Part shown: positions 42,460 through 53,238 of the stretch, one piece after another
Layout: each line of letters begins with the position of its first letter
Position numbering within the stretch: position 1 is the first letter of the stretch
Source of the DNA: Tepidimonas thermarum
GTDB taxonomy: Bacteria; Pseudomonadota; Gammaproteobacteria; Burkholderiales; Burkholderiaceae_C
Direction of reading: 5' to 3'
Assembly (NCBI RefSeq): GCF_007556705.1
Contig: NZ_VJOL01000003.1
Coordinates: 1 to 64,000, forward strand
DNA: 64,000 bases
Notes under the pieces: model-generated
Databases searched by the model: none
Told to the model about the DNA's origin: nothing
The model's input: the letters and a program-made list of their open reading frames with translations, nothing else
Translations under genes and position numbers: made by a program

Positions 42460-44733
42460 GTGAAAGAAAAAACCCCCATTTCCCTCCACGAAATCGAAGG
42501 CGTCGTCGTCGGTCACCGCGACGGCCACGGCTTCATTGTGCGCGACGACGGCCAGCCCGACCTCTACCTGCCCCCCAACGAGATGCGCGCCGTGCTGCAC
42601 AAGGACCGCGTGCGCGCGCGCATCGTGCGCCACGACCGGCGTGGCCGCCCGGAAGCCCGCGTCACCGAGATCCTGGTGCGCTCGGAAACCCCCATCATCG
42701 GCCGTCTGCTCTACGAAAACGGCGTTTGGCTGGTGGCCCCCGAGGACAAGCGCTACGGCCAGGACGTGCTGATCCCCAAAGGCGCGACGGGCACCGCCCA
42801 GCCGGGCCAGGTGGTGGTGGTCGAACTCACCGAGCCCCCGGCGTTGTTTGGCCAGCCGGTGGGGCGGATCAAGGAAGTGCTGGGCGACATCGACGACCCC
42901 GGCATGGAAATCGAAATCGCCGTGCGCAAGTACGGCGTGCCGCACCAGTTTTCCGAAGGGGCGCTGGCCGAAGCGCGCGCGCTGCCGGACAAAGTGCGCG
43001 CCGTGGACCGCCGTGGCCGCGTGGACCTGACCGATGTGCCGCTGGTCACCATCGACGGCGAGGACGCACGCGACTTCGACGATGCGGTCTATTGCGAGCC
43101 GGCCCGCGTCGGGCGCGGCAAGGGCTGGCGGCTGCTGGTGGCCATCGCCGACGTCAGCCACTACGTGCGCAACGGCGCGCCGCTCGACATCGACGCCTAC
43201 GACCGCGCCACCAGCGTGTATTTCCCGCGCCGCGTCATCCCGATGCTGCCGGAAAAACTCTCCAATGGCCTGTGCTCGCTCAACCCGGGCGTGGACCGCT
43301 TGTGCATGGTGTGCGACATGCTCATCGACGCCAAGGGGGAGATCCACGCCTACCAGTTCTACCCCGCGGTGATGCACAGCCACCAGCGCTTCACCTACAC
43401 CGAGGTGGCCGCCATCCTGCAAAACACGCGCGGGCCGGAGGCGCAGCGCCATGCCGCGCTGGTGCCGCATCTGCTCAATCTGCACGATGTGTTTCGGGCG
43501 CTGCTGGCCGCGCGCGAGGCGCGCGGCGCCGTCGATTTGGAGACGGTGGAGACGCAAATCGTCTGCGACGAGGCCGGGCGCATCCTGCGCATCGAGCCGC
43601 GCACCCGCAACGACGCCCACCGCATGATCGAGGAGGCCATGCTGGCCGCCAACGTCTGCGCGGCGGAGTTCATCGCCAGCCACCGCCACCCCTGCCTGTA
43701 CCGGGTGCACGAGCGCCCCTCGGCCGACAAGGTCGAGCTGCTGCGGGAATTCCTCAAGGCCCTGGGTGTACCGCTGACCGTGCCCGACGCACCCGGTCCA
43801 CGGGACTTTCAGGCCATCTCCAAGGCGACGGCCGATCGACCCGATGCGCCGCAAATCCACCAGATGCTGCTGCGTTCGATGCAGCAGGCCATGTATTCGC
43901 CGCACAACGTGGGCCACTTCGGGCTGGCCTACGAAGCCTACACCCACTTCACCAGCCCCATCCGGCGCTACCCGGATTTGCTCGTGCATCGCGTGATCAA
44001 GGCCTTGCTCAAGGACGGGCGCTACCACCTGCCGGTGCTGCCCGTGCCGGGTGAGGCACTGGCCAAGCTGGCCAAGCGCCTGCAGGAGCGCGGCACCTCG
44101 GAAGCCATGACGCGCTCGCGCGGGCGGCCATCGCAGGAGGTGTTGGGGTGGGAAGCCGCCGGTCTGCACTGCAGCGCCAACGAGCGCCGCGCCGACGAGG
44201 CCAGCCGCGACGTGGAAGCCTGGCTCAAGTGCAAGTACATGCGCGAGCACCTGGGTGAAGAATTCACCGGCACCGTTACCGCGGTCACCAGTTTTGGGCT
44301 CTTCGTCACGCTCGACAGCCTCTATGTCGAGGGCCTGGTGCACATCACCGAACTGGGCGGCGAGTATTTCCGCCACGACGAGCGCCGGCAGGAGCTGCGC
44401 GGTGAGCGCACCGGCGTGCGCTACACCCTGGGCTCGAAGGTGGCGGTGCAGGTCAGCCGGGTGGACCTCGACGGTCGGCGCATCGATTTTCGGTTGGTGC
44501 GCGACGATGCGGCGGGCGAAGCGCGCCCGAGCGGCGCCGGCACGGGGGAGCCCTCCGCACGGCGTGGCATGGCCGCATCGTCCCTGCGCAGCGCCAAGCG
44601 CGCCGGCCCAAAGGCCAACAGCGGCAAGTCTGGCACCGGCAAGGCCACACCCGCCAGGGCCACGCGCGGCGCCGGCAAGGCGGCTGGGGCACAATCGCCG
44701 GGGTCAGGGCGCGGTCGCCGGCCGCGCGGCTGA
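42460..44733 (+). CDS. rnr: Ribonuclease R, no N-terminal HTH seen
   Basis: The 757-aa product starts at GTG 42460. Order: cold-shock domains (VVGHRDGHGFIVRDDGQPDLYL), the RNB catalytic domain with DGEDARDFDDAV and SPIRRYPDLLVHRVI, an S1 domain (FTGTVTAVTSFGLFVTLDSLYVEG), and a Lys/Arg/Ser/Gly-rich tail. RNase R degrades structured RNA 3' to 5' and helps tmRNA quality control. The N-terminal helix-turn-helix of longer RNase R proteins is missing; only 62 bases separate the start from the oppositely oriented tRNA, leaving no room for it. Confidence 0.93.
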   Translation: MKEKTPISLHEIEGVVVGHRDGHGFIVRDDGQPDLYLPPNEMRAVLHKDRVRARIVRHDRRGRPEARVTEILVRSETPIIGRLLYENGVWLVAPEDKRYGQDVLIPKGATGTAQPGQVVVVELTEPPALFGQPVGRIKEVLGDIDDPGMEIEIAVRKYGVPHQFSEGALAEARALPDKVRAVDRRGRVDLTDVPLVTIDGEDARDFDDAVYCEPARVGRGKGWRLLVAIADVSHYVRNGAPLDIDAYDRATSVYFPRRVIPMLPEKLSNGLCSLNPGVDRLCMVCDMLIDAKGEIHAYQFYPAVMHSHQRFTYTEVAAILQNTRGPEAQRHAALVPHLLNLHDVFRALLAAREARGAVDLETVETQIVCDEAGRILRIEPRTRNDAHRMIEEAMLAANVCAAEFIASHRHPCLYRVHERPSADKVELLREFLKALGVPLTVPDAPGPRDFQAISKATADRPDAPQIHQMLLRSMQQAMYSPHNVGHFGLAYEAYTHFTSPIRRYPDLLVHRVIKALLKDGRYHLPVLPVPGEALAKLAKRLQERGTSEAMTRSRGRPSQEVLGWEAAGLHCSANERRADEASRDVEAWLKCKYMREHLGEEFTGTVTAVTSFGLFVTLDSLYVEGLVHITELGGEYFRHDERRQELRGERTGVRYTLGSKVAVQVSRVDLDGRRIDFRLVRDDAAGEARPSGAGTGEPSARRGMAASSLRSAKRAGPKANSGKSGTGKATPARATRGAGKAAGAQSPGSGRGRRPRG

Positions 44734-44786
44734 GGACTCGAGGCCCTATCCGCGGCAATGGCCGTCCGACGTCTGCGGGAGTCGTC

Positions 44787-45332
44787 ATGCGCATCGTGGT
44801 GTTCTTGCTCGACACGCTGTTTTTCTTTTTGGTGGGGGCTGCCCTGCTGCGCGGCTGGATGAACACGCGCCGCCTGCGCATGACGGCCCAGCCGGGGCCG
44901 TTCGTCATCGCCCTGACCGATTGGATCGTGCAACCGCTGCGCCGCACGCTGCCGCGTGCGCTGGCGCAGGCCAACGCCGACTGGGGCAGTTTTTTGGCGG
45001 CGGTGGTGCTGGCGTTGGCGCACGCCGGTCTGCTGCACCTGGTCTGGGGCGGCGCGTTGCCGGGGCTCGAGAGTGCCTACTGGCTGACCGTGCCCCTGTT
45101 GGCGCTGCAACTGCTGCTGCGCACGATGTTGCAGGGCCTGATGCTGCTGTTGCTGGTGTATGCGGTGCTGACCTGGGTGCAGCCGTTTTCGCCGCTGATT
45201 GGCAGCCTGGGCCGGCTGCTCGACCCGCTGCTGGCGCCGGTGCGCCGGGTCATCCCCACCGTTGGCGGTGTCGATCTGTCCGTGCTCGTGCTGCTCGTGC
45301 TGATCCAGATCGGCCTGATGCTGCTGGGCTGA
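44787..45332 (+). CDS. YggT family membrane protein
   Basis: The 181-aa protein has two YggT repeats, each with paired hydrophobic helices and a basic amphipathic stretch (TDWIVQPLRRTLP and LLDPLLAPVRRVIPTVGGVD). The function in proteobacteria is unclear; osmotic or division-related roles have been suggested for relatives. It converges on moeA. Confidence 0.88.
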   Translation: MRIVVFLLDTLFFFLVGAALLRGWMNTRRLRMTAQPGPFVIALTDWIVQPLRRTLPRALAQANADWGSFLAAVVLALAHAGLLHLVWGGALPGLESAYWLTVPLLALQLLLRTMLQGLMLLLLVYAVLTWVQPFSPLIGSLGRLLDPLLAPVRRVIPTVGGVDLSVLVLLVLIQIGLMLLG

Positions 45333-45385
45333 CGCGCGCGGCCCATTCCTGGCGGCACCACCCTAGGGCGCGGGATGCGGATCCG

Positions 45386-46675
45386 TCAGATCACGCCGTC
45401 GAACAGCATCACGTCCACCTCGTCGCCCACGGCCACCGACCCCTGATCGTGGCCCAGCACGATCAGCGCGTTGGCTTCCACCATGGAGCGCAGCACGCCC
45501 GACCCCTGGTGGCCGGTGGTGCGCACCTGCAGGCTGCCGTCCGCAGCGCGCGTGACGATACCGCGCTGGTACTCGGTGCGCCCGGGCTTTTTGCGCATCG
45601 CCTCGGCGCTGCGCGCCCGCACCAGCAGCGCGGTGGTGTCGCGTGCGCCCATCATGCGCAGCAGGGCAGGACGCACGAAGGCCAGGAACGTCACCATCAC
45701 CGCCACCGGGTTGCCGGGCAGGCCAAACAGCACCGTGTCGCGGCCCGTCGCGGGATCGGCCAGACGCCCCACCGCCATCGGGCGTCCCGGGCGCATGGCG
45801 ATGCGCCAAAACGCCACGTCACCCAGACGCCGCATCATGGCCTTGGTGTGATCGGCTTCGCCCATGCTCACGCCGCCGCTGGTGATCACCGCGTCGGCCT
45901 GCGCGGCCGCTTGCCGAAAAGCGGCTTCCAACGCCGCCGGGTCGTCGCGCACCACGCCCAGATCGAGGACCTCCACCCCCAGGCGGCGCAGCAGCCCGTA
46001 GATGGTGTAGCGGTTGCTGTCGTAGATGGCCCCGTCGCGCAGCGGCTCGCCCAGCGACAGGATTTCGTCGCCGGTGGAAAAATACGCCACCCGCAGCCGG
46101 CGCACCACGGGCACGCGCGCGATGCCGAGGCTGGCGATCAGGCCCAGCGCGGCGGGGCCCAGCCGCTGGCCCGCGCGCAGGGCGGGCTGACCGGCCATCA
46201 GGTCCTCGCCGCGCAGGCGGCGGTTGTCACCCGCGTGCACCACGCCGGCCGGGATGCGCACCAGGTCGGGCCCGGCCGGGGCGACGAATTCGATGGGCAC
46301 CACGGTGTCCAATCCCGGTGGCATGACGGCGCCGGTCATGATGCGCACGCAGCCATCGGGTGGGACGTCGGCGCGCCAGCCAGCCTCACCCGCGTAGCAG
46401 GTGCCCACCACGCGCAGCACCGTCTCGCCCGCGGCGGCCAGGCTGCTGCCACGCAGTGCGTAGCCGTCCATGGCGGCGTTGTCGTGTGGGGGAACGCTCA
46501 TCGGCGAGATCACATCTTGCGCCAACACGCGATCGAGTGCGTCGAACACATCCACCTCTTCGGCGTCGCGCAGGGGGGCGACGAGGCGCTCGAGAAACGC
46601 GCCCACGGTCGCAGCGGGCAGGGCGTTGGGGTCGTAGCCTTGCAGTTCGGCGGCAATCTGGTCGAGGGTTTTCAT
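45386..46675 (-). CDS. moeA: Molybdopterin molybdenumtransferase MoeA
   Basis: The 429-aa enzyme inserts molybdate into adenylylated molybdopterin. Typical blocks: PPHDNAAMDGYALRG, RIMTGAVMPPG, STGDEI, YDSNRYTI, TSGGVSMGEADHT and GLPGNPVAVMVTF. ATG 46675 starts the family sequence MKTLDQIAAEL. It lies 41 bases downstream of mobA on the same strand, so the cluster is moaA-mobA-moeA. Confidence 0.97.
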   Translation of the reverse strand: MKTLDQIAAELQGYDPNALPAATVGAFLERLVAPLRDAEEVDVFDALDRVLAQDVISPMSVPPHDNAAMDGYALRGSSLAAAGETVLRVVGTCYAGEAGWRADVPPDGCVRIMTGAVMPPGLDTVVPIEFVAPAGPDLVRIPAGVVHAGDNRRLRGEDLMAGQPALRAGQRLGPAALGLIASLGIARVPVVRRLRVAYFSTGDEILSLGEPLRDGAIYDSNRYTIYGLLRRLGVEVLDLGVVRDDPAALEAAFRQAAAQADAVITSGGVSMGEADHTKAMMRRLGDVAFWRIAMRPGRPMAVGRLADPATGRDTVLFGLPGNPVAVMVTFLAFVRPALLRMMGARDTTALLVRARSAEAMRKKPGRTEYQRGIVTRAADGSLQVRTTGHQGSGVLRSMVEANALIVLGHDQGSVAVGDEVDVMLFDGVI

Positions 46676-46716
46676 GCGGTGCAGTTGGCGCATGCCGGGA
46701 TGCGCCGGATCGGGGG

Positions 46717-47394
46717 TTAGCCGGGGACACGGTCCTGTTGCAGGGCGTGCAGCTCGGCCAAGGTGTTGGCGTTGGCAAAGGCCAGCGGGTCGTCGTCCGG
46801 GCGGTCGAACGGCACCACCACGCCACGGTGCTGTGCCGTCCAGGCGTCGATTTTGCGCCCACCCGCTTGCAGGAAGCGCTCCAGGCTTTCGATCAGGTGG
46901 GTGCTGAGCAGGCAAAACACCGGTTGTGGGCGCACCCGGCCGTCGCTTTCGGGGCCGGCGGCCATGGCGAGCTCGGCGCGTGCCTCGATCAGGGCGCGGC
47001 ACAGGCGGTCCGCCAGGTCGAGCGGAAAGCGCGGCGAGTCGCAGGGGACGGTGAGCAGGAAGGGCGTTTCGGTGTGCGTCAGTGCCGTCAGCATCCCGGC
47101 CAGCGGGCCGGCGTAGCCGCCCAGGGTGTCGGGCCACACCGGGACGCCAAAGCTCTCGTACGCCCCCAGGTTGCGGTTGGCGTTGATCATGCTGTGCGCC
47201 AGCCAGTCGCCGCGCTGCATGCGCAGGCGCATCAGCGCGTGCAAGGCCAGCGGCACGCCGTGGAAGGGTTGCAGGCCCTTGTCCACACCCCCCATGCGGC
47301 TGCCCTGGCCGCCGGCGAGCACCACGCCCGTGACGCTACCGGGCGCCGGCAGGGGCGTGTCGTGGGTCGGCAACGGATCGCCCATCGCGCTCAT
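46717..47394 (-). CDS. mobA: Molybdenum cofactor guanylyltransferase MobA
   Basis: The 225-aa nucleotidyltransferase attaches GMP to Mo-molybdopterin to give the bis-MGD form used by DMSO-reductase-type enzymes. [20 protein letters not shown] and the PCDSPRFP motif are intact. ATG 47394 overlaps the moaA stop by four bases. Confidence 0.95.
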   Translation of the reverse strand: MSAMGDPLPTHDTPLPAPGSVTGVVLAGGQGSRMGGVDKGLQPFHGVPLALHALMRLRMQRGDWLAHSMINANRNLGAYESFGVPVWPDTLGGYAGPLAGMLTALTHTETPFLLTVPCDSPRFPLDLADRLCRALIEARAELAMAAGPESDGRVRPQPVFCLLSTHLIESLERFLQAGGRKIDAWTAQHRGVVVPFDRPDDDPLAFANANTLAELHALQQDRVPG

Positions 47395-48527
47395 CCCCCG
47401 ATGTAGCTCATCTCGATGCGGCGCGCGCGCTGCCGCGTCTCTGGCGGGAGCTGGCCGCGGATCTCCGAGTAGCGGTCGGCGCGCCCCTGCCAGATGGCGG
47501 CGATGGAGGCGGCGATGTCGGCGTCGCTGGCGCCGCCGCGCAACAGCGCGCGCAGGTCGTAGCCGCGTTCGGCGAACAGACACAGGTACAGCCGCCCCTC
47601 GGTGGACAGGCGCGCGCGGTTGCAGTCGCGGCAAAAGGCCCGGGTCACGCTGCTGATCAAGCCGATTTCGCCCAGCGCGGGGTCGTGCCGCCCGTCGGAG
47701 CCGGCGTAGCCCCAGCGCTCGGCCGTCTCGCCGGGGGCACTGGCCTCCAGCGGGACGAGCGCAAACGCCACCTGCAAGCGCGCCAGCACCTCGGCGCTGG
47801 GCAGCACCTCGTCCATGCACCAGCCATTGGAGCTGCCCACGTCCATGTATTCGATCAAACGCAGCGTCACACCGCTGCCGCGGAAGTGCCGCGCCATGGG
47901 CACGATTTGATCGTCGTTGGTGCCGCGTTTGACCACCATGTTGACCTTGATCGGGGCCAAACCCGCCGCCTGTGCGGCCTCGATGCCGCGGAGCACCTCG
48001 GCCACCGGAAAGCCAACATCGTTCATGCGCTGAAACACCGCGTCATCCAACCCGTCGAGGCTGACCGTCACGCGCTGCAGCCCGGCGTCGCGCAGCGCGC
48101 GCGCCTTGCGCGCCAGCAGGCTGCCGTTGGTGGTCAGGGTCAGCTCGGGTGGCGTGCCGTCCACCGTGCGCAAGGCGGCCAGCTGCTCGATGAGGCGTTC
48201 GATGTTCTTGCGCAGCAGCGGCTCGCCACCGGTCAGACGGATTTTGCGCACCCCATGGGCCAGAAACAGCCGCGCCACGCGCGTGATTTCTTCGAAGGTC
48301 AGCAGCTCGCTGTGGGGCAAATACGGGTAGTCCTTGTCGAACACCTCTTTGGGCATGCAGTAGCTGCAGCGAAAGTTGCAGCGGTCGGTGACGCTGATGC
48401 GCAAATCCCGCAACGGGCGGCCGCGCGTATCCGCAACGTGTCCACTGGGCGGTTGGGCAGCCTGCGGTCGGGGGGCGGCCAGCGCCGCGACGCGCTGATC
48501 GAACAGGGGAATGACGCGTTCAGCCAT
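47391..48527 (-). CDS. moaA: GTP 3',8-cyclase MoaA
   Basis: This 378-aa radical-SAM enzyme performs the first step of molybdopterin synthesis from GTP. The SAM cluster is C50, C54, C57 (CNFRCSYC). The second cluster is in [19 protein letters not shown]. The C-terminal GG dipeptide needed for activity is present. It heads the Moco cluster. Confidence 0.97.
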   Translation of the reverse strand: MAERVIPLFDQRVAALAAPRPQAAQPPSGHVADTRGRPLRDLRISVTDRCNFRCSYCMPKEVFDKDYPYLPHSELLTFEEITRVARLFLAHGVRKIRLTGGEPLLRKNIERLIEQLAALRTVDGTPPELTLTTNGSLLARKARALRDAGLQRVTVSLDGLDDAVFQRMNDVGFPVAEVLRGIEAAQAAGLAPIKVNMVVKRGTNDDQIVPMARHFRGSGVTLRLIEYMDVGSSNGWCMDEVLPSAEVLARLQVAFALVPLEASAPGETAERWGYAGSDGRHDPALGEIGLISSVTRAFCRDCNRARLSTEGRLYLCLFAERGYDLRALLRGGASDADIAASIAAIWQGRADRYSEIRGQLPPETRQRARRIEMSYIGG

Positions 48528-48621
48528 GGTGCGCTAGATTATCGCCATGCGGTTACCGCATCGGTGTCGGGGTTGTTACCTGCAGGGGGCACCCTGCGGT
48601 GTCGGGGCAGGGGATGGGATC

Positions 48622-49164
48622 ATGGTGTTGGATGCTTGCACACGCCGGCGCTGGCTGGCATGGACCGCGACGGTCGCCACCACGGCCATGGCGCCAAGCG
48701 GATGGGCGCAACCGGCGGATGCGGCGGCCGCCGAGGCCAAGGCGCCGCCGCTGCCGGCGCTGGGCACGCCCTGGCCCGTGCCGGCGATGGAGCTCATCGA
48801 CGGCCGGCGCTTCGAGCCCGCGCCGGGCGAGGTGCTGGTGCTGTACTGGTGGGCCAGCACCTGTCCGTTTTGCGCCGTCACCACGCCGCTGTTGGATGCC
48901 TTTTGGCAGCGCCACCGGAGCCGCCCCGGGTGGCGGTTGCTGACCCTGTCGATCGACCGCACGCGCGAGGCGGCGCTGCGCTATTTGCAGCAGCGCCGCT
49001 ACGCGTTCGACTGCGTCTGGGTGACGCGCGACGTGCACCGCGCGATGCCCAAGCCCAAGGGGCTGCCCATCACACTCGTGCGCGGGCGCGACGGCCGCAT
49101 CGCGATGGCCGAGGCGGGGCAGCTGTTTGCCGAGGACATCGAGGAGATCGCGCGGTTTTTCTGA
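48622..49164 (+). CDS. TlpA-like thioredoxin-fold protein
   Basis: The 180-aa exported protein has a TAT-like signal (TRRRWLAWTATVATTAMA) and a thioredoxin-fold domain with the redox pair CPFC in WWASTCPFCAVTTPLLDAF, then the cis-Pro region KGLPITLV. The likely role is a membrane-side thiol-disulfide reductase, for example in cytochrome maturation. GGGATGGGA precedes ATG 48622. It converges on hppA, with only three bases between the stops. Confidence 0.85.
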   Translation: MVLDACTRRRWLAWTATVATTAMAPSGWAQPADAAAAEAKAPPLPALGTPWPVPAMELIDGRRFEPAPGEVLVLYWWASTCPFCAVTTPLLDAFWQRHRSRPGWRLLTLSIDRTREAALRYLQQRRYAFDCVWVTRDVHRAMPKPKGLPITLVRGRDGRIAMAEAGQLFAEDIEEIARFF

Positions 49165-49167
49165 CCC

Positions 49168-51222
49168 TCAGACCAACAGCGGCACGATCAGCAGCGCCAC
49201 GATGTTGATGATCTTGATCAGCGGGTTGACGGCGGGGCCGGCGGTATCTTTGTAGGGGTCACCCACGGTATCGCCGGTGACGGCGGCTTTGTGCGCATCC
49301 GACCCCTTGCCGCCGTGGTGGCCGTCTTCGATGTATTTTTTGGCGTTGTCCCAGGCGCCACCGCCGGTGCACATGCTGATGGCCACGAACAAGCCGGTGA
49401 TGATGGTGCCCATGAGCAGCCCGCCCAGGGCCACCGGCCCCAGCGCCAGGCCCACCACGATCGGCACCGCCACCGGCAACAGGCTGGGCAGCATCATCTC
49501 CTTGATGGCGGCGGTGGTCAGCATGTCCACGGCGCGGCCGTACTCGGGCTTGGCGCTGCCGTCCATGATGCCCGCAATCTCGCGAAACTGCCGGCGCACC
49601 TCCTCGACCACGCTGCCCGCGGCGCGGCCCACCGCTTCCATGGCCAGCGCGCCAAACAGGTAGGGGATGAGGCCGCCGATGAACAGGCCCACGATCACCA
49701 TCGGATCCGAAAGATCAAAGCGCAGCGCCTGCCCGGCACTTTCCAGCTTGTGCGTGTAGTCGGCAAACAGCACCAGCGCGGCCAGGCCGGCCGAGCCGAT
49801 CGCATACCCCTTGGTGACCGCCTTGGTGGTGTTGCCCACCGCGTCCAGCGGATCGGTGACGTCGCGCACGCTGGAGGGCAGTTCGGCCATTTCGGCGATG
49901 CCGCCAGCGTTGTCGGTGATGGGGCCATAGGCGTCCAGCGCGACGATGATGCCGGCCATGCTCAGCATGGCGGTGGCGGCCACGGCCACCCCGTACAGCC
50001 CCGCCAGCGCGTACGACGCGACGATGGCCACGCACACCGCCAGCACCGGCCAGGCGGTGGACTTCATGCTCACACCGATGCCGGCGATGATGTTGGTCGC
50101 ATGCCCTGTGGTGGACGCCTGGGCCACGTGGCGCACCGGCGCATAGTCGGTGCCGGTGTAGTACTCGGTGATCCAGACCATGGCCGCGGTCAGCGCCAGC
50201 CCGACCAGGGCCGACACCCACAGGCGCCACTGCGTGCCGCTGGCGACGATGGCGTCATCCGGGATCAGCCACACCGTCACGCCGTAAAACGCCACGGCCG
50301 ACAGCGCCCCCGCGACGATCAGGCCCTTGTACAGGGCCGGCATCACGTTCTTCATGCCCGGGGTGGCGCGCACGAAAAACGCCCCGACGATGGAGGCCAG
50401 AATCGACACCCCACCCAGCGCCAGCGGGTACAGACTGGCCTGCACCGGCGCCGCCTTGACCAGCAGCGCCCCCAGCACGATGGTGGCGATGAGGGTGACC
50501 GCGTAGGTTTCGAACAAATCGGCCGCCATGCCCGCGCAGTCGCCCACGTTGTCGCCCACGTTGTCGGCGATCACGGCCGGGTTGCGCGGGTCGTCCTCGG
50601 GGATGCCGGCTTCCACTTTGCCGACCAGGTCGGCACCCACGTCCGCCCCTTTGGTGAAGATGCCCCCGCCCAGCCGCGCGAAGATGGAAATGAGCGACGC
50701 GCCAAACGCCAGCCCAATGAGCGGGTGCAGCAGCGCGGTCAGCGGTCGATCCGGCGTGAGCTGGCCGTTGCCCACCAGCAGCCAGTAAAAACCCGCCACG
50801 CCCAGCAGGCCCAGGCCCACGACCAGCATGCCGGTGATGGCGCCACCGCGGAAGGCCACCTCCAGCGCGGGCGCGATGCCGCGCGCGGCCGCCTGCGCCG
50901 TGCGCACATTGGCGCGCACCGAGACGTTCATGCCGATGAAGCCGCAGGCGCCCGAGAGCACCGCGCCCACCACGAAGCCCAGCGCCGTGGTGCTGTCGAT
51001 GAAGACGCCTATCAGCACCGCCAGCACCACCCCGACCAGCGCAATCGTTTTGTATTGACGCGCCAGGTAGGCCGCTGCGCCGGTTTGCACGGCGGCGGCG
51101 ATTTCCTGCATGCGGGCATTGCCCGGATCCTGCGCCAGGATCCATCCCCGCGCCCAGACGCCGTACGCGACGGCCACCAAGGCGCAAACGATGGCAAAGA
51201 GTAGGGCGGATTGACCAACCAT
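49168..51222 (-). CDS. hppA: Membrane-bound pyrophosphatase (ion pump)
   Basis: The 684-aa integral membrane pump has about 16 helices and couples pyrophosphate hydrolysis to proton or sodium transport. The substrate site [20 protein letters not shown] and a second block near the C-terminus ([20 protein letters not shown]) are intact. The K467 position within GNTTKA is Lys, which in this family marks the potassium-independent, proton-pumping type; potassium-dependent enzymes have Ala there. GGAGA precedes the ATG. Its 5' leader holds a large hairpin. It is divergent from soluble ppa. Confidence 0.96.
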   Translation of the reverse strand: MVGQSALLFAIVCALVAVAYGVWARGWILAQDPGNARMQEIAAAVQTGAAAYLARQYKTIALVGVVLAVLIGVFIDSTTALGFVVGAVLSGACGFIGMNVSVRANVRTAQAAARGIAPALEVAFRGGAITGMLVVGLGLLGVAGFYWLLVGNGQLTPDRPLTALLHPLIGLAFGASLISIFARLGGGIFTKGADVGADLVGKVEAGIPEDDPRNPAVIADNVGDNVGDCAGMAADLFETYAVTLIATIVLGALLVKAAPVQASLYPLALGGVSILASIVGAFFVRATPGMKNVMPALYKGLIVAGALSAVAFYGVTVWLIPDDAIVASGTQWRLWVSALVGLALTAAMVWITEYYTGTDYAPVRHVAQASTTGHATNIIAGIGVSMKSTAWPVLAVCVAIVASYALAGLYGVAVAATAMLSMAGIIVALDAYGPITDNAGGIAEMAELPSSVRDVTDPLDAVGNTTKAVTKGYAIGSAGLAALVLFADYTHKLESAGQALRFDLSDPMVIVGLFIGGLIPYLFGALAMEAVGRAAGSVVEEVRRQFREIAGIMDGSAKPEYGRAVDMLTTAAIKEMMLPSLLPVAVPIVVGLALGPVALGGLLMGTIITGLFVAISMCTGGGAWDNAKKYIEDGHHGGKGSDAHKAAVTGDTVGDPYKDTAGPAVNPLIKIINIVALLIVPLLV

Positions 51223-51252
51223 ACCAATGTCTCCTCGAAAAGGTTCGACTTG

Positions 51253-51302
51253 GAGGAAGCCAACGCAGTCCGAGCCGTCGGCTTCCGCTGCGTTGCTTCC
51301 TC
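51253..51302 (-). repeat. Long imperfect hairpin in hppA leader
   Basis: Positions 51253-51268 pair with 51288-51302 as a 15-bp stem with a single bulged C. The 19-base loop contains a smaller GCC/GGC stem. GCTTCC recurs in both arms and in the loop. It ends about 30 bases before the hppA start on the minus strand. No T run follows, so a 5' UTR structure or protein-binding dyad is more likely than a terminator. Confidence 0.55.
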
Positions 51303-51429
51303 ACCGCGGACACGGCGCAGGTGCGCGCGCACGCGGTGATTGGCCAACGCGTGCACTGTAGCGCAAGGTGCGCCGAAATGCACGCCCCGGCCGGGGCTGT
51401 GTTGCGTCGGGCCGTCAGCCTCGCGCCAG

Positions 51430-51435
51430 TAAAAT
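51430..51435 (+). promoter_or_regulatory. -10 element for ppa
   Basis: TAAAAT lies 41 bases before the ppa ATG. A TTGCGT at 51402 is the only -35-like hexamer nearby, but its 22-base spacing is too long. Confidence 0.45.
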
Positions 51436-51475
51436 CGGCGACACTGCAACGGTTTACCCACTACAGCGCATCGAC

Positions 51476-52024
51476 ATGTCTCTGGATCAAGTCTCTGCGG
51501 GCGACAAAGTGCCCGACGCCTTCAACGTCATCATCGAAATTTCGATGCACGGCGAGCCGATCAAGTACGAAGTGGACAAGGCCTCTGGCGCCATCTTCGT
51601 CGACCGCTTCATGAACACCGCCATGCACTACCCGACCAACTACGGGTACGTGCCCAAGACCATCGCCGGCGACGGCGACCCGGTGGATGTGCTGGTCATC
51701 ACGCCCGTGCCGCTGCCGCCGGGCGTGGTGGTGCCGTGCCGTGCCCTGGGCATCCTCAAGATGGAGGACGAAGGCGGCGTCGATGGCAAGGTGCTGGCGG
51801 TGCCGACCGACAAAGTGCTGCCGCTGTACTCGCGCTGGAAGACGTACGAGGACCTCAACCCCGTGCGCCTCAAGACCATCGAGCACTTCTTCGAGCACTA
51901 CAAGGATCTCGACCCCGGCAAGTGGGTCAAGGTCCTGGGCTGGGGTTCGGTCGAGGAGGCCCGCCAGGAAATCCTGGCCGGCGTCCAAGCCTACCGCGCG
52001 CAGTCGGGCGCGGACGGCGCCTGA
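51476..52024 (+). CDS. ppa: Soluble inorganic pyrophosphatase
   Basis: The 182-aa family I PPase hydrolyses pyrophosphate to phosphate in the cytoplasm. Metal-binding motifs [11 protein letters not shown] and the YGYVPKTI stretch are intact. Its last 34 bases overlap the tail of the convergent FemAB/GNAT-like gene. It is paired divergently with the pyrophosphate-driven pump hppA. Confidence 0.97.
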   Translation: MSLDQVSAGDKVPDAFNVIIEISMHGEPIKYEVDKASGAIFVDRFMNTAMHYPTNYGYVPKTIAGDGDPVDVLVITPVPLPPGVVVPCRALGILKMEDEGGVDGKVLAVPTDKVLPLYSRWKTYEDLNPVRLKTIEHFFEHYKDLDPGKWVKVLGWGSVEEARQEILAGVQAYRAQSGADGA

Positions 52025-53238
52025 CGAAACGGCGCGTGCGCCTGCAGCGCCGTGCGGTAGTCGGATGTTGCGGCGCGCTCGCGCGCCAGGTAATCGGCCA
52101 CGGCGTCGGCAAAAGCCGGGTGGGCCAGCCAGTGGCGGCTGTGCACCACCGTGGGCAGCAGGGCGCGCGCCATCTTGTGCTCGCCCTGCGCGCCGCCCTC
52201 GAAGCGCTGCACGCCATGCGCCACGCACCAGGCCAGCGGCTGGTAATAGCAGGCCTCGAAGTGCAGGCAATCCACGCGCGCCAGGGCACCCCAATAGCGG
52301 CCGTAGGCGGCCGCGGGTGATGCACCGTCGTCGCTGAGGGCCACCAGACTGGCCGCGATGCGCGTGCCCTGGGCATCCCGGGCGATGAACATCAGCCACT
52401 GCTGCGGCAGGGCCTGCCCCACCTGGCGAAAGAACGCCTCGTTCAAATACGGCGGGTTGCCGTGCTCGACGTAGGTCTGGGTGTAGCAGCGGGTGAAAAA
52501 CGCCCAGTCGGCGGCTGTGATGTCCGCGCCACGGCGCGCTTCGAAGGTAACGCCCGCCGCAGCGACCTTGCGGCGCTCCTGTCGGATTTTTTTGCGCTTG
52601 TCCTGGCTCAGGCTGGCCAGCAAGTCCTCCCAGTCGGCAAACGGCGTGCCGCGCACCGGGTGCCGGTTGTGCCAGTGAAATTGCACGGTGTCGCGCGGCA
52701 GCAGAACCAGCGCCGGGTTGGCGTCGGTGGCGGCCCAGTCGGCGTCACGGCCCAGCAGGATGTGCAGCGACGACAGCCCTTGGGCGCGGGCATGGGCGAT
52801 GAGGGCGTGGACCAGCGCCGCGCGGGCGTCGGCGTCGCGCGCCAGCAGGCGCGGCCCCGCCACCGGGGTAAAGGGCACGGCCACCACGCCTTTGGGGTAG
52901 TAGCGCACCCCGTGCCGGTGGTGGGCTTGCGCCCAGGCCCAATCGAACACGTACTCGCCAAAGGAATGGGTTTTGACGTATAGCGGTGCGGCAGCGGCCA
53001 GCGCGCCATCGCCGCGTGTCCACAGCGTGACCCAATGCGGCGACCAGCCGGTGGCGGGGGTGGCGCAACCGCTGTCGTGCAGCGCCGCCAGGTAGGCGTG
53101 GCGCATGAAGGGGCCGCTGGCAGCGCCCGCTGGATGCGCGCGCAGCAGCGCGTCCCAGGCGTCGGCCGGCACGGCGTGCGGGTCGTGCACGACCCGGGTG
53201 ACATAATCCGCGCTTTGCGGGGACATTGGGGCATCCAT
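51991..53238 (-). CDS. FemAB/GNAT-like acyltransferase (COG3146 type)
   Basis: The product has 415 residues. The N-terminal half carries [18 protein letters not shown] and [19 protein letters not shown]; the second half holds [15 protein letters not shown], the [20 protein letters not shown] stretch and [15 protein letters not shown]. These are typical of proteins once called peptidoglycan biosynthesis proteins and placed in the GNAT superfamily. The substrate is unknown. The start is MDAPMSPQ at 53238 or MSPQSAD at 53226. In the first case it shares a palindromic CCATGG with the nadE start on the other strand. Confidence 0.88.
   Translation of the reverse strand: MDAPMSPQSADYVTRVVHDPHAVPADAWDALLRAHPAGAASGPFMRHAYLAALHDSGCATPATGWSPHWVTLWTRGDGALAAAAPLYVKTHSFGEYVFDWAWAQAHHRHGVRYYPKGVVAVPFTPVAGPRLLARDADARAALVHALIAHARAQGLSSLHILLGRDADWAATDANPALVLLPRDTVQFHWHNRHPVRGTPFADWEDLLASLSQDKRKKIRQERRKVAAAGVTFEARRGADITAADWAFFTRCYTQTYVEHGNPPYLNEAFFRQVGQALPQQWLMFIARDAQGTRIAASLVALSDDGASPAAAYGRYWGALARVDCLHFEACYYQPLAWCVAHGVQRFEGGAQGEHKMARALLPTVVHSRHWLAHPAFADAVADYLARERAATSDYRTALQAHAPFRQAPSAPDCAR
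53202..53207 (+). promoter_or_regulatory. Possible -10 element for nadE
   Basis: CATAAT lies 30 bases before the nadE ATG, inside the first codons of the divergent gene. No clear -35. Confidence 0.4.
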
